Below, piece by piece: positions 33,624 to 42,645 of a stretch of 64,000 nt of DNA (positions within the stretch are counted from its first letter, which is position 1; every line of letters begins with the position of its first letter). The notes below the pieces were generated by a model that saw nothing but the letters and a program-made list of their open reading frames with translations, did not search any database and was not told the DNA's origin. Source of the DNA: Geobacillus subterraneus. GTDB taxonomy: Bacteria > Bacillota > Bacilli > Bacillales > Anoxybacillaceae. The DNA lies in the NCBI RefSeq assembly GCF_001618685.1, contig NZ_CP014342.1:124001-188000 (forward strand), written 5' to 3'. The translations under genes were made by a program, and so were the position numbers.

Positions 33624-34658
33624 ATGATCATCCTAAAACAAGGTAACCTCTTAGAAGATGAAGCAGAAGCTTTAGTGAATACAGTAAATTGTGTCGGTGT
33701 GATGGGGAAAGGAATCGCACTGCAATTTAAGCAAGCTTATCCGGAAATGTTTTCAGAGTATGAAAAGGCTTGCCGCCGCAAGGAAGTGCAACCAGGCAAA
33801 ATGCATGTCGTTTCCACTAAATCGTTGTTGAACCCAAAATATATTATTAATTTTCCTACAAAACGCCATTGGAAAAATAAATCCCGGATGGAAGATATTG
33901 AACTAGGGTTGGCGGATTTGATAAAGGTGGTTAAGGAGCTTAATATAAAATCGATTGCGCTTCCGCCGCTTGGCTGTGGAAATGGCGGGCTTAGATGGGA
34001 TGAAGTACGTCCTAAAATTGAAGCGGCTTTTAAGCATTTAAAAGAGGTGGAAGTGCATTTGTATGAGCCTGCAGGGAGCCCTAACCCTGATCAAATCAAA
34101 ATACGTACAAAACCTCCAAAGATGACAAGATCTCGAGCGTTATTGCTAATGTTAATGAATGATTATTCCATTCCGGGGTATAAGTTGTCATTGCTGGAAG
34201 TTCAGAAGTTGGCTTATTTTCTTCAGGTTGTCGGCGAACCAATGAGATTGCGATTTGAGAAAGGGAAATACGGTCCGTATGCGGACAACTTAAATCATGT
34301 GCTACTGCGTTTGGACGGTCATTTTATTCGAGGTTTTGGAGACCGCAATCGGGATGCGGAAATTTATTTGCTACCGAATGCGGTACAAGAAGCTGAACAG
34401 TATTTGCAGGGTGATTCCGAAGCTGATGAACATTTAGAAAAAGTGCGGAATGTCATTCAAGGGTTTGAAACTCCATATGGGCTGGAATTGCTTTCGACCG
34501 TACATTGGGTTGTGAAAGAAAATCCGGATATAAAAGACGATGTTCGTTCCATTATTGAAGAAATTCACAACTGGAACGAACGAAAGCGGAAGATATTTAA
34601 AGAAAAGCATATTACAAAAGCTTGGCAACATTTGAAGGGAATAGGGATGCTTAATTAA
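33624..34658 (+). CDS. darG: DarG, macrodomain antitoxin with C-terminal DarT-binding domain
   Basis: Protein of 344 residues. Residues 1-155 are a macrodomain that removes ADP-ribose from DNA (VNTVNCVGVMGKGIALQFKQ, ALPPLGCGNGGLRWDEV). Residues 165-344 match the C-terminal domain that directly inhibits DarT (YSIPGYKLSLLEVQKLAYFL, FEKGKYGPYADNLNHVL). It starts after AGGAGGTG and is co-transcribed with darT. Both antitoxin functions, enzymatic and steric, appear intact. Confidence 0.93.
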   Translation: MIILKQGNLLEDEAEALVNTVNCVGVMGKGIALQFKQAYPEMFSEYEKACRRKEVQPGKMHVVSTKSLLNPKYIINFPTKRHWKNKSRMEDIELGLADLIKVVKELNIKSIALPPLGCGNGGLRWDEVRPKIEAAFKHLKEVEVHLYEPAGSPNPDQIKIRTKPPKMTRSRALLLMLMNDYSIPGYKLSLLEVQKLAYFLQVVGEPMRLRFEKGKYGPYADNLNHVLLRLDGHFIRGFGDRNRDAEIYLLPNAVQEAEQYLQGDSEADEHLEKVRNVIQGFETPYGLELLSTVHWVVKENPDIKDDVRSIIEEIHNWNERKRKIFKEKHITKAWQHLKGIGMLN

Positions 34659-34675
34659 TAAAAAAATGCTTGTAG

Positions 34676-34712
34676 ATAAGCCTTGCTCATTTAGGGAGTG
34701 AGGCTTTTATTA
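34676..34712 (+). terminator. Terminator after darG
   Basis: AAGCCTTGCTC, loop ATTTAGG and GAGTGAGGCTTTTATT, 17 nt after the darG stop codon. Confidence 0.7.
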
Positions 34713-34854
34713 TCAGTGTAAACCTTAATTTTTAAGAGTTTTTCGTTTTTTGATTTTCCCTACAAAACTGCATTCTAAACCTTTTGACATCCTATTGTTA
34801 AAATGAAATTATCATAATCCCCTGATTTTTATATGGAGTGCTTTTATTTTTCTC

Positions 34855-34888
34855 TTCCCCTTCACAACTCCCCATCTCCATCCGATAT
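34855..34888 (+). promoter_or_regulatory. Sigma-D-like promoter of flaG-fliD (atypical -35)
   Basis: TCCGATAT at 34881-34888 followed by AAAACATAGATAG. No TAAA is present at the -35 position. TTCCCCTTCACAACTCC at 34855-34871 matches the same region of the promoter at 16043. The preceding 34713-34854 is AT-rich and holds no gene. Confidence 0.6.
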
Positions 34889-34925
34889 AAAACATAGATA
34901 GTGTTCATGCAAAGGAGCGGACGTA

Positions 34926-35285
34926 ATGACGGTAGAGCGCGTTTCTTCTCATTCACTTTCTTATTTGTATGAAAATATTCGCAATGAAAAAGCCAGCAGC
35001 ATGATCGAACCCCAGCAGCAACATCATACGAACAATTCGGAAACAACAGCGCAAGACATTCCAAAAGAAAAACTAGAAGAAGTAGTGAAAGGCTTAAACG
35101 AATTCCTTCAGCCAAGCCATACGTCGTTAAAGTTTGAGCTGCATGACGAGCTGCAGGAATATTACGTACAAATCATTGATGAGCGAACGGATGAGGTTAT
35201 TCGCGAAATTCCGCCGAAGAAGCTGTTGGATATGTACGCGGCGATGATGGAATTTGTCGGGTTGATTGTCGATAAAAAAATTTAA
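34926..35285 (+). CDS. flaG: FlaG family protein
   Basis: YvyC/FlaG-type protein of 119 residues preceding fliD, as in Bacillus. The N-terminus is variable. The conserved C-terminal part reads HTSLKFELHDELQEYYVQII, then DEVIREIPPKKLLDMYAAM. FlaG influences filament length or assembly; its mechanism is unclear. It begins after AAAGGAGCG and has a sigma-D-like promoter about 40 nt upstream. Confidence 0.88.
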   Translation: MTVERVSSHSLSYLYENIRNEKASSMIEPQQQHHTNNSETTAQDIPKEKLEEVVKGLNEFLQPSHTSLKFELHDELQEYYVQIIDERTDEVIREIPPKKLLDMYAAMMEFVGLIVDKKI

Positions 35286-35300
35286 TGGTGGTGAGTGAAT

Positions 35301-36803
35301 TTGGCAAGCAACATGCGCATTAGCGGTTTGGCAAGCGGGATGGATATTGATCAAATCGTCAAAGATTTGATGAAAGCAGAGCGGATGCCGCTGGATAAGC
35401 TCCAGCAAAAAAAGCAGCTGCTCGAGTGGCAGCGCGATGATTACCGGGCGATGAACACGCTGCTGCAAGGGCTGGATGATTACCTGTTTTCCAACATCAC
35501 CCTCCAAAGCAGCATGCTCAAAAAAACGGTCTCAAGCTCGAATGAAGCGGCCGTGACGGCGACCGCGAGCTCCAGCGCGGCGAACGTGGCGACGACGATT
35601 CAGGTGAGTCAAGTGGCCACCTCGGCCGTCTGGCTGTCCGATGCCGCGGTGAGGGTGGACAAGGCGAGTTTTTCCGTTGCCGCTGATACGACGTTGACGA
35701 TCAATGTGACGAACGGGGATGGAAGCACGAAGCAGGCGACGATCACGGTAAAACAAGGAACGACGTTAGACGGGTTGATCGCCCAGCTCAACAACAATGC
35801 CGATCTTGGCGTCAGCGCGTTTTACGATGAGCAAACCGGGCGGATTTCGATCATGAAAAAAGAGACGGGGGCGCAGGCGAGCTTGGTGCTCGCTGATCAG
35901 ACGACGGCTGACTTTTTCGCGCAAAAGCTTGGGTTTACGGGAGCTGCGGCAGGGCAGGATTTGACAGGAAAAACAGCAGGGCAAGACGCGCAAGTGACGT
36001 TGAACGGCTTGACGACGACCCGTTCGTCGAACACGTTTACGATTAATGGCGTGACGTATACCGTGAAGGGAACGGGGACAGCGACGGTGTCGGTTTCGAC
36101 CGATGTCGACGCGATGGTGAACGCGATAAAAGGGTTTGTCGATAAATACAATGAAGTGATCGCCAAAATCAACGCCGAGTTGAAAGAAGAGCGCTACCGC
36201 GATTATCCGCCGCTCACCGATGAGCAAAAAGAAGCGATGACGGAAAAACAAGTGGAGCTGTGGGAAGAAAAGGCGCGGAGCGGGATGCTTCGCGGCGATT
36301 CGATTTTGTCGAGCGCCCTCAGCCAAATGCGGATGGACTTGTACACGAAAGTGGAAGGGGCGAATATCCCGAGCGGGTTTTCACAGCTGGCGCAGCTTGG
36401 CATCACGACGTCATCGAACTACCTTGATGGCGGGAAATTGATCATTGACGAGACGAAGCTGCGGGAGAAAATCAAAGAAAACCCGGAAGCGGTGTATCAG
36501 CTGTTTAACCAAGATAGCACGAATGAGGCCGAGAAAGGCCTTGCCCGCCGCTTGCGTGATACAATTAAAGAAACGATCGGAAAGATTGAGCAAAAGGCGG
36601 GGAAGACGATTTGGACGAACCAGCAGTTTGCGATCGGGCGCGATCTCATCCAAATTAATGACCAAATTGACCGGTTTGAGGACCGGCTGAAATTGATCGA
36701 AGACCGCTACTACCGGCAGTTTACAGCGATGGAAGAGGCGATTCAGCGCGCCAATCAGCAAAGCATGTATTTAATGAACGCCTTCTTCGGCGGCGGGCAA
36801 TAA
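35301..36803 (+). CDS. fliD: FliD, flagellar filament cap protein
   Basis: Filament cap protein of about 500 residues that folds incoming flagellin at the tip. The N-terminus is MRISGLASGMDIDQIVKDLM. The C-terminus has the expected coiled-coil (LIQINDQIDRFEDRLKLIED, YRQFTAMEEAIQRANQQSM). The middle carries LNGLTTTRSSNTFTINGVTYTVKG. The TTG at 35301 is chosen from the GGTGGTGAG spacing; ATG 35313 is also possible. The gene is GC-rich again, marking the end of the AT-rich island. Confidence 0.95.
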   Translation: MASNMRISGLASGMDIDQIVKDLMKAERMPLDKLQQKKQLLEWQRDDYRAMNTLLQGLDDYLFSNITLQSSMLKKTVSSSNEAAVTATASSSAANVATTIQVSQVATSAVWLSDAAVRVDKASFSVAADTTLTINVTNGDGSTKQATITVKQGTTLDGLIAQLNNNADLGVSAFYDEQTGRISIMKKETGAQASLVLADQTTADFFAQKLGFTGAAAGQDLTGKTAGQDAQVTLNGLTTTRSSNTFTINGVTYTVKGTGTATVSVSTDVDAMVNAIKGFVDKYNEVIAKINAELKEERYRDYPPLTDEQKEAMTEKQVELWEEKARSGMLRGDSILSSALSQMRMDLYTKVEGANIPSGFSQLAQLGITTSSNYLDGGKLIIDETKLREKIKENPEAVYQLFNQDSTNEAEKGLARRLRDTIKETIGKIEQKAGKTIWTNQQFAIGRDLIQINDQIDRFEDRLKLIEDRYYRQFTAMEEAIQRANQQSMYLMNAFFGGGQ

Positions 36804-36824
36804 CGAGTGAAGGAGTGAAAAGAC

Positions 36825-37226
36825 ATGGCAACGAACAACCCGTATCAACAATATCAAACGAACGCCGTGCAGACAGCGTCGCCCGGTGAGCTGACGCTCA
36901 TGTTGTATAACGGCTGTTTGAAGTTTATCAAACTCGCGCGCCAGGCGATCGAGACGGGCGATGTGGCGGCGCGCAATGAGAACTTGATTAAAGCGCAAAA
37001 CATCATTTTGGAACTGATGAAGACATTGAAGATGGAGTATGACGTCGCGAAATCGATGATGATGATGTATGACTACATCTACCGCCGCTTGGTTGAGGCG
37101 AATGTGAAACACGATGCGGCGATTTTGGATGAGGTGGAAGGGTATGTCACGGAGTTTCGCGATACGTGGAAGCAAGTGATTCAGCTGAATCGGCAGCGGC
37201 AATACGCGGAAGGCGGACAGGTGTAA
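36825..37226 (+). CDS. fliS: FliS, flagellin export chaperone
   Basis: Canonical FliS of 133 residues: NPYQQYQTNAVQTASPGELTLMLYNGCLKFIKLA, then MMYDYIYRRLVEANVKHDA. It binds the flagellin C-terminus and, in Bacillus, FliW. It lies 21 nt after fliD. A divergent paralogue (5876) serves the giant flagellin region. It overlaps fliT by one base (TAATG). Confidence 0.95.
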   Translation: MATNNPYQQYQTNAVQTASPGELTLMLYNGCLKFIKLARQAIETGDVAARNENLIKAQNIILELMKTLKMEYDVAKSMMMMYDYIYRRLVEANVKHDAAILDEVEGYVTEFRDTWKQVIQLNRQRQYAEGGQV

Positions 37227-37579
37227 TGGGCGTGGTGCACGATGTTTGGTTGGTGACGAAGCAGCTGCTTGAAGCGACCGCGCTGCCGTGGCCAGCCGAG
37301 GAGCGCGAGGCGCGGCTTGTGCAAGTCGATGAGCTGCTTCGGCGGCGTGGGGAGTGGCTTCGGGAGTTGCGGCCGCCATACAGTGAGGAAGAGCAGCGGC
37401 TTGGCTGCGAGATCGTCGCCTGGAATCAGGAGATTGAGGCGCGGCTTCGTCAAGTGCGCGATGAGATTCGCGGCGACTTGCGGATGGCGGGGGCGAAACG
37501 GCAGGCGAACGCCCGCTATGTTCACCCGTACGAGCAGCCGCTTTCGTTTGACGGGATGTTTTACGATAAACGGCGATAG
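37226..37579 (+). CDS. fliT: FliT, flagellar chaperone
   Basis: Helical protein of 117 residues. The C-terminal SFDGMFYDKRR matches Bacillus FliT (ending GMFYDKRK), and the fliD-fliS-fliT order supports it. FliT is the chaperone for FliD. The ATG overlaps the fliS stop codon. Confidence 0.85.
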   Translation: MGVVHDVWLVTKQLLEATALPWPAEEREARLVQVDELLRRRGEWLRELRPPYSEEEQRLGCEIVAWNQEIEARLRQVRDEIRGDLRMAGAKRQANARYVHPYEQPLSFDGMFYDKRR

Positions 37580-37591
37580 GTGGGATTTCAG

Positions 37592-37978
37592 ATGGCGGAA
37601 TTGACAAGCGCGGCGCTGAATATCATCCGCCAATACGCGGCGCTGCTTGAGACGATCGAAGAAGGGCTCGATTATGTGGAGGCGAGTTTTTCCGACCCGC
37701 AGCGGATGCATGCGGACGTGCTGCTTTCGGATGTGTTGCTGGCGCTTGGGAAAATCGGCGAGACGAACGTGTATCTAGAGCAGCTGTTCGCTGAGGAGAA
37801 CGATTTCGTCCGTCATCTTGAACGGTTTGTCGATGTGCTCGACGCGGCCGCGGCACTTGACGGGCAGTTTTCTGATGCAGCGGCAAAGGAGCGGATTGTT
37901 TGCGGACGGTTGTCACCGGCGTTTCAAGCTTGGAAGGCGGCGGTTTCCGGCCGGTTGCGGCGGTATGTCGTGCAGTGA
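37592..37978 (+). CDS. Helical protein at the end of the fliD operon, function unknown
   Basis: A 128-residue, all-helical, acidic protein starting MAELTSAALNIIRQYAALLE and containing YVEASFSDPQRMHADVLLSD. No family recognised. It follows fliT by 12 nt with AGGTGGG as ribosome site, ends just before a strong terminator and shares the GC-rich codon use of the operon. A flagellar accessory or chaperone role is inferred from position. Confidence 0.7.
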   Translation: MAELTSAALNIIRQYAALLETIEEGLDYVEASFSDPQRMHADVLLSDVLLALGKIGETNVYLEQLFAEENDFVRHLERFVDVLDAAAALDGQFSDAAAKERIVCGRLSPAFQAWKAAVSGRLRRYVVQ

Positions 37979-38016
37979 AGAACGAACGGCGGCGCTTTGG
38001 CAGCCATTCAAGCGAA

Positions 38017-38055
38017 AGCGGGTGTCCTCTTGATGGGTCGAGGGCACCCGCTTTT
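38017..38055 (+). terminator. Terminator of the fliD operon
   Basis: AGCGGGTGTCCTC, loop TTGATGGGTC and GAGGGCACCCGCT followed by TTTGT. Confidence 0.85.
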
Positions 38056-38349
38056 GTGCGGCAGGGCGAATGAGACAAAGCGTTCGTTCGCCTGTTTTTG
38101 CTGTGGGCGGCAAGGGGGTCAAATGGCCTTGACAATGGTGATGTTCATTTCTTTTCGCAAGTCAATCTCATAAGGGCTTTTCAGCTCCTCGCCCGCAGGG
38201 TTTTTGATGACACGGACGATCGGGCGGAGCGGAAAGCCTGGAAACACTTGCGAGACGACGCCGACGTACCCGGTGTTGAGCAGGACGGTTGTGGCGACCG
38301 GGTAAATGGCGATGTAGGAAAGAAAGAGCTTAATGAGTTCGTAGTCTAA

Positions 38350-40239
38350 CTCACATTTCGCACCCTAACAAGGTCAAAACAAAGGATTTTTTATTTAGTT
38401 TTTCAGAATAACTTTTTGACCAACACGACAAGCGATGGCAATCCTTTTTTTACCATCGCTAGTCGTTCCATATGACGTTACACGTAAATGCTCTCATCCA
38501 TTCCCAATCCTTGCAGAATCCTTCGCTGCTCGTAGGTGAGCGGTTTTCCTAGCGCGCGTTGGATGCGTCCATCCGGCAGCTTGAGGAGGACGACTTTCAC
38601 ATACTCAAACAACTGAAAAATCGCTTGCCCGGTCGGTCGGGTCAGCTTGCGGCCTCCGGCGCCCTTTAACGGGCGTTCTGGTGTGATGAACTGACGCACC
38701 CGGCGCTGAAAGACGCGGTAAATCGCCAAGGCCAAGAGAAATAAATAGCCCAACACCGCCACCCGTTCTGGCTTTTTGACGTAAATCTCGTCGGTGAAGA
38801 ACGGATCTTTGAGAAAGGAGAAGTTCATTTCCACCGAGATTTGCCCTTTATACAACTTCAAGATTTCTCGAGCATCCATCGTTCGGCCTTTCCATTCCTT
38901 CGGAACGGTCGTGACGAGGACAAACCGGGACGCTTTCCGTCTTGCCTGTTCCCATGCCTGTTGGTGGAATTCGACGTCCAGGCGCAAAAGATACAGCGTC
39001 TCCACCTCGGGTTCCACCCCTTTTTTCGGCCGGCCGCGCCGTTTTTTCGGGCGCACGATCTCTTCGACCGCGGCCTTGACCCGATGAAACCGGGGGCGAA
39101 GGGACGCCTTGAGGGACGCCAAGGCTTGTTCGGCGTCTTCGCGGCAGGAGAAGGGGTGACGCTCCCAACGGGCTTGTTCCTCGCGAAGAAGCTCCGCTTC
39201 TTTGACCCGCTCTTTTTCGAGCGTTTTTCCTTTGCGCTGGTCGAGTGCGCTCGATTCGACGACGATCAGCCGAACGGGGTGGCCTTCATACGTCGAGGCC
39301 GTTTCCCATACCCGGTACGCCGCGCCGTTTTTCTCGGCCAACGAAAAGGAGTCGCTCCACGCTGGATCGGGTTGGACATCCGCTTCCGCCAGAGCAGCTT
39401 TGACGATTCGGAGCGACGATGGGCCTCTCGTGATCAAAAAGGCGTTGGCGGCTTTCGTCTGCGCCAGAGTGTCTTTCGTCATGGCGGCGGAATCGGCCAC
39501 GTAAATCCATTCGTCTTCAATCTTGGCTTGTTTGAGCTGTTCGTGGACACGGGACAGCACCTCCGGATTCCACGTTTTGTCCGGCAGGTTGCCGTCGTGC
39601 ACATCGCCGTAAAACGGGATGCCATCCTCGTTGCCGATCAGCCCGAAACCGATCTGTTTTTGCCAGCGATGATGCCGGTTGTAGCCATGCGTGATCCGCA
39701 GGGCCTCTGACGAGACCGATTCATACGCGCCGTAAACGGTCTTGTCCGTCGTATCGGCGTGGAAGGCCTGGAGAGGAAGGCCTTCTTTCCGATAAATGTG
39801 AATCAAGCAAGTGCTGATCACCTTGTGAATATCCGCCTCATACAGGCGGTCGAGATGACGAGCCAACGCATCATCATTGAACCAAGAAGGCTTCAGCCCC
39901 GGCCGGATCAGCTTCGACAAATCGATCTCATGCGCCCATCGCTCCAAATGGACGAGTGCTTGTCGTCCGCTCAAGATATCCAGAAGGATCAGCTTGACCG
40001 CATCGCTGGTTCGGGTTTGGCATTGGGGATCCACCGGAACCAGCCGATCGATGAGCTGGGGAAGGTCAAGATCTTGGAAAAGGGCACTTATTATATTCAA
40101 ATAGGAACTGTCATAAATCTCACAAATTTGAACATCCATGGTGGACAAACTCCTTTGCATTCCTTGTGTGTCAAGGATTCATTCCACATCGATGCAAAAA
40201 AATCCTCCCGATTTTCGTCGGAAGGGTGCGAAATGTGAG
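38350..40239 (-). mobile_element. IS1634-family insertion sequence
   Basis: A 1890-bp element with inverted ends CTCACATTTCGCACCCT (38350) and AGGGTGCGAAATGTGAG (ending 40239). It is flanked by a 6-bp target duplication GTCTAA (38344-38349 and 40240-40245). One long transposase gene lies on the minus strand. It is inserted into the HD-GYP gene in the same orientation. Confidence 0.9.
38478..40160 (-). CDS. IS1634-family transposase
   Basis: Transposase of 560 residues, apparently intact. An N-terminal DUF4277-like region (YLNIISALFQDLDLPQLIDR, VKLILLDILSGRQALVHLE) precedes the DDE domain. Candidate catalytic residues: Asp in AFHADTTDKTVYG, Asp in IYVADSAAMTKD and Glu in LYKGQISVEMNFSFLKDP. 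The length is normal for the family. Confidence 0.92.
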   Translation of the reverse strand: MQRSLSTMDVQICEIYDSSYLNIISALFQDLDLPQLIDRLVPVDPQCQTRTSDAVKLILLDILSGRQALVHLERWAHEIDLSKLIRPGLKPSWFNDDALARHLDRLYEADIHKVISTCLIHIYRKEGLPLQAFHADTTDKTVYGAYESVSSEALRITHGYNRHHRWQKQIGFGLIGNEDGIPFYGDVHDGNLPDKTWNPEVLSRVHEQLKQAKIEDEWIYVADSAAMTKDTLAQTKAANAFLITRGPSSLRIVKAALAEADVQPDPAWSDSFSLAEKNGAAYRVWETASTYEGHPVRLIVVESSALDQRKGKTLEKERVKEAELLREEQARWERHPFSCREDAEQALASLKASLRPRFHRVKAAVEEIVRPKKRRGRPKKGVEPEVETLYLLRLDVEFHQQAWEQARRKASRFVLVTTVPKEWKGRTMDAREILKLYKGQISVEMNFSFLKDPFFTDEIYVKKPERVAVLGYLFLLALAIYRVFQRRVRQFITPERPLKGAGGRKLTRPTGQAIFQLFEYVKVVLLKLPDGRIQRALGKPLTYEQRRILQGLGMDESIYV

Positions 40240-40950
40240 GTCTAACATGCCGCCGGCGGCGGATAAGTATTCGGCCGCTTCGTGCGGAGAATATTGCTTC
40301 CGATGGTAGCGCGCCGATGTCAAGGCGTCAAAGACGTCGGCGATGGCGACGATGCGCGCGTATTCGTGAATGTCCTTGCCCGATAAGGCGCGCGGGTAGC
40401 CGCTGCCGTCACACCGCTCGTGGTGCTGCAAGGCGCAATGGGCGGAAAAGAGCGAAATGTTGCGCTGGCGCCGCAGCAGTTCGAAGCCGAGGTACGTATG
40501 GCGGCGGATGATGTCCTGTTCCTCTTCCGTCAGCGCCCCTTTTTTCCGCCAAAGCCCATCAGGAAGCTGGGTCATGCCGATGTCAAACAGCAGCGCGCCG
40601 ATGCCAAGGTCGAGCAGCTGCTCGGGGCGGTAGCCTTTGGCGATGCCGATGACGCCCGCGATCGTGGCGACGTTGACCGAATGGTGGAAAAAGTAGCCGC
40701 TTGAGATGACCAAGTCGGATAGGTTAATCAACAAGTTCTCCTGTCGGAGCAAATAGTCCAAAATGTCTTTGAACACGTTTTCGTACTCTTTCCCTAAATC
40801 GAGCGAGGAGACGCGGCGGAGCAGCTTTTTTTGCTCGATGAGGGCCGTCATCGTGTCGTACACTTTTTTCACCGCCTGCTGGCGTACGGTTGGACTGATG
40901 AGCGGGCGCGGGCGGATGTCATATGTTTGCTTGTCATCGATATAAATGTA

Positions 40951-42319
40951 CTGTAGATGAGTATTTTTCATTACAGTAATTTCCATTCCCTAAGAGACAA
41001 ACAGGGGACCCCTTAGGCGACATGGAGCTGTTTTTTGATCACATCAATGGGAATATCTTGCTTTGCGGCGTCATAGATGAACTCGACGACGCTGTGCCCT
41101 TTCCGAGACCGAAGAAGCTCCAGGCCGGAAGAGATGTCTTGTTGAGATTCCGCGATGCTGTATACGCAGGCTAACAGCACCACGACCCAATACCGTTTCA
41201 CCGCCCGAACGTGGCGAACACGGTACCCATCGAGCTTCAGCTGGTCTTTTGCCTGCCGGAAAAAGCATTCGATCGTCCAGCGCTGGGCATAGTAACGCAA
41301 GATGTCTTCGTCACTCAGCTCCCGGTCGGTGCTCAATATGACATGGAGATGATCCGGCGTCATCGGTTGATCCGCCTTCCAAGCCAGCAGCACCACCGCG
41401 TCATCAAGACCGTTGAGCGCGCCTTCGTAGCGGTAGACACGATAGCGCTCGTTCCCCACCGTGACGAGGCGGGTGTCGTTTGGCTCGATATAGCGGGCAA
41501 ACTCCTTCGCTTGGATGGCGATACCTTTCGGGTAGAGAATCCGGTTCGTCTTGAGCATGGCGATGACATGGAATCCTTGTTTCAGACAGGCTTCGATGAG
41601 CGCTTGGGACGGATACCATGAATCCACGAGCACATACACCGGCTGAGCCCGCTTCCCCTTGAGCGAGGAAAGCATCTCGATCGCCAGGTCGATTTTGCTT
41701 CTTCCCGATGTCTTGTCATACAGACGAAAGGCGAACGGAAACGCTTGCGTGAAGGTGTGCACCATCAGCCAAACAAGCGAATGCCCCCAGACCAATTGAT
41801 GATCGCTGTGAGAGAAATGCCAGTCACACCCTTGAATGGCGTGCGTTGCCCGTGACGAAGGCTTCGTTTTTTGGCAAATGGTATCATCAATCGAAAGGAA
41901 CAGGGGTTGATTCGTCCGTTTGGCCAGGCGTTCGATCTGGCGAAGAACCCACTCCTGAAGCTTCTCAAGCAGTTTTTCCTCGTTCCAAGGGCTTTTCGTG
42001 AAAAAGTGGCTGAGCGTGGTTCGATGATTCGGATGAAAACTCCAGTACCGGACATCCGTCAATGTCCCCGAAAATCCCTTGGTCGTCAAGGCGTCGACAA
42101 GATGAACGAGATGCTTGATGACCGGCTTCGAGAAATAAAGCGCCAATCCCAGCGTCATGAGAAACTTGTGGATTCCTTGATGATGTGCTAATCTATTCAT
42201 GAGACATGAACCTCCTTGTGGGTAGTTGGTAGCACATCTATTCTAACCAAGGAATCGGGTTCATGTCTCCTTTTTTGTTTAGTTTGTAAATTTATGTTAG
42301 CAAATTTGCTCATCTACAG
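40951..42319 (-). mobile_element. IS701-like insertion sequence, intact copy 2
   Basis: A 1369-bp element like 25444-26812, with the same ends CTGTAGATGAG and CTCATCTACAG. It is flanked by the 8-bp target duplication TAAATGTA (40943-40950 and 42320-42327). It is inserted near the 5' end of the HD-GYP gene. Near-identity with copy 1 shows recent transposition and a site for homologous recombination across 14 kb. Confidence 0.9.
41013..42200 (-). CDS. IS701-like transposase (DDE), copy 2
   Basis: Transposase of 395 residues with the same domain layout and catalytic motifs as the copy at 25506 (SIDDTICQK, LVDSWYPS, WTIECFFRQ). I see two differences, both near the N-terminus (Leu for Phe in HKFLMT, Phe for Cys in KGFSGT). 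It appears active. Confidence 0.92.
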   Translation of the reverse strand: MNRLAHHQGIHKFLMTLGLALYFSKPVIKHLVHLVDALTTKGFSGTLTDVRYWSFHPNHRTTLSHFFTKSPWNEEKLLEKLQEWVLRQIERLAKRTNQPLFLSIDDTICQKTKPSSRATHAIQGCDWHFSHSDHQLVWGHSLVWLMVHTFTQAFPFAFRLYDKTSGRSKIDLAIEMLSSLKGKRAQPVYVLVDSWYPSQALIEACLKQGFHVIAMLKTNRILYPKGIAIQAKEFARYIEPNDTRLVTVGNERYRVYRYEGALNGLDDAVVLLAWKADQPMTPDHLHVILSTDRELSDEDILRYYAQRWTIECFFRQAKDQLKLDGYRVRHVRAVKRYWVVVLLACVYSIAESQQDISSGLELLRSRKGHSVVEFIYDAAKQDIPIDVIKKQLHVA

Positions 42320-42572
42320 TAAATGTATTGAACCCCTTTTTGCGCTAAAGAGCGAATGTAGCTGTTTGTGAGCCGCACGCCGCGCGAGAGCAGCACGCCG
42401 CCGTTGGCAGAAAACAGGTCGACCGCGAGCACGTCGCCGCTTTTTGCATGGGAAATATGGACCTTTCTCATTCGTTTACACACTCCGTATGCCTAACATC
42501 ATAAGAAAAAATGCCTATGCTTATATTACCATATTTTCCTATGATTTTCACAAAATCTTCAAAAATATTTTT

Positions 42573-42598
42573 GATTGAAGCAGGGGTTTGATGGGTAA
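42573..42598 (+). promoter_or_regulatory. Possible sigma-B-type promoter of hpf
   Basis: GATTGA at 42573-42578, a 14-nt spacer and GGGTAA at 42593-42598 resemble the general-stress consensus GTTTAA-N12-14-GGGTAT. The Bacillus homologue yvyD is controlled by the stress sigma factor. The -35 matches only partly. Confidence 0.35.
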
Positions 42599-42645
42599 GT
42601 AAAGAATGTAGGGAGTTATAGTTTGAAAATAAGGAGTGGTCAGCG

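Larger units (their letters stand above)
38119..42471 (-). pseudogene. HD-GYP-domain gene disrupted by two insertion sequences
   Basis: Three pieces read as one protein. The N-terminus (42471-42320) starts MRKVHISHAKSGDVLAVDLF and runs to KGVQYIY. The middle (40950-40240) continues YIDDKQTYDIRPRP and carries the HD-GYP domain. The C-terminus (38349-38119) ends RKEMNITIVKAI. IS701-like (40951-42319) and IS1634-like (38350-40239) elements split it, each flanked by target duplications. HD-GYP enzymes hydrolyse cyclic di-GMP. Here the GYP motif is good (HHERCDGSGYP) but the HD signature is ALLFDIGM instead of LLHDIGK, so the enzyme may already have been inactive before the insertions. Confidence 0.88.

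Noticed and set aside
40171-40239. HD-GYP protein C-terminus as read directly from the frame (ends HRCGMNP)
   Set aside because: The last residues come from translating into the end of the IS1634-type element; the true C-terminus is at 38119-38349.
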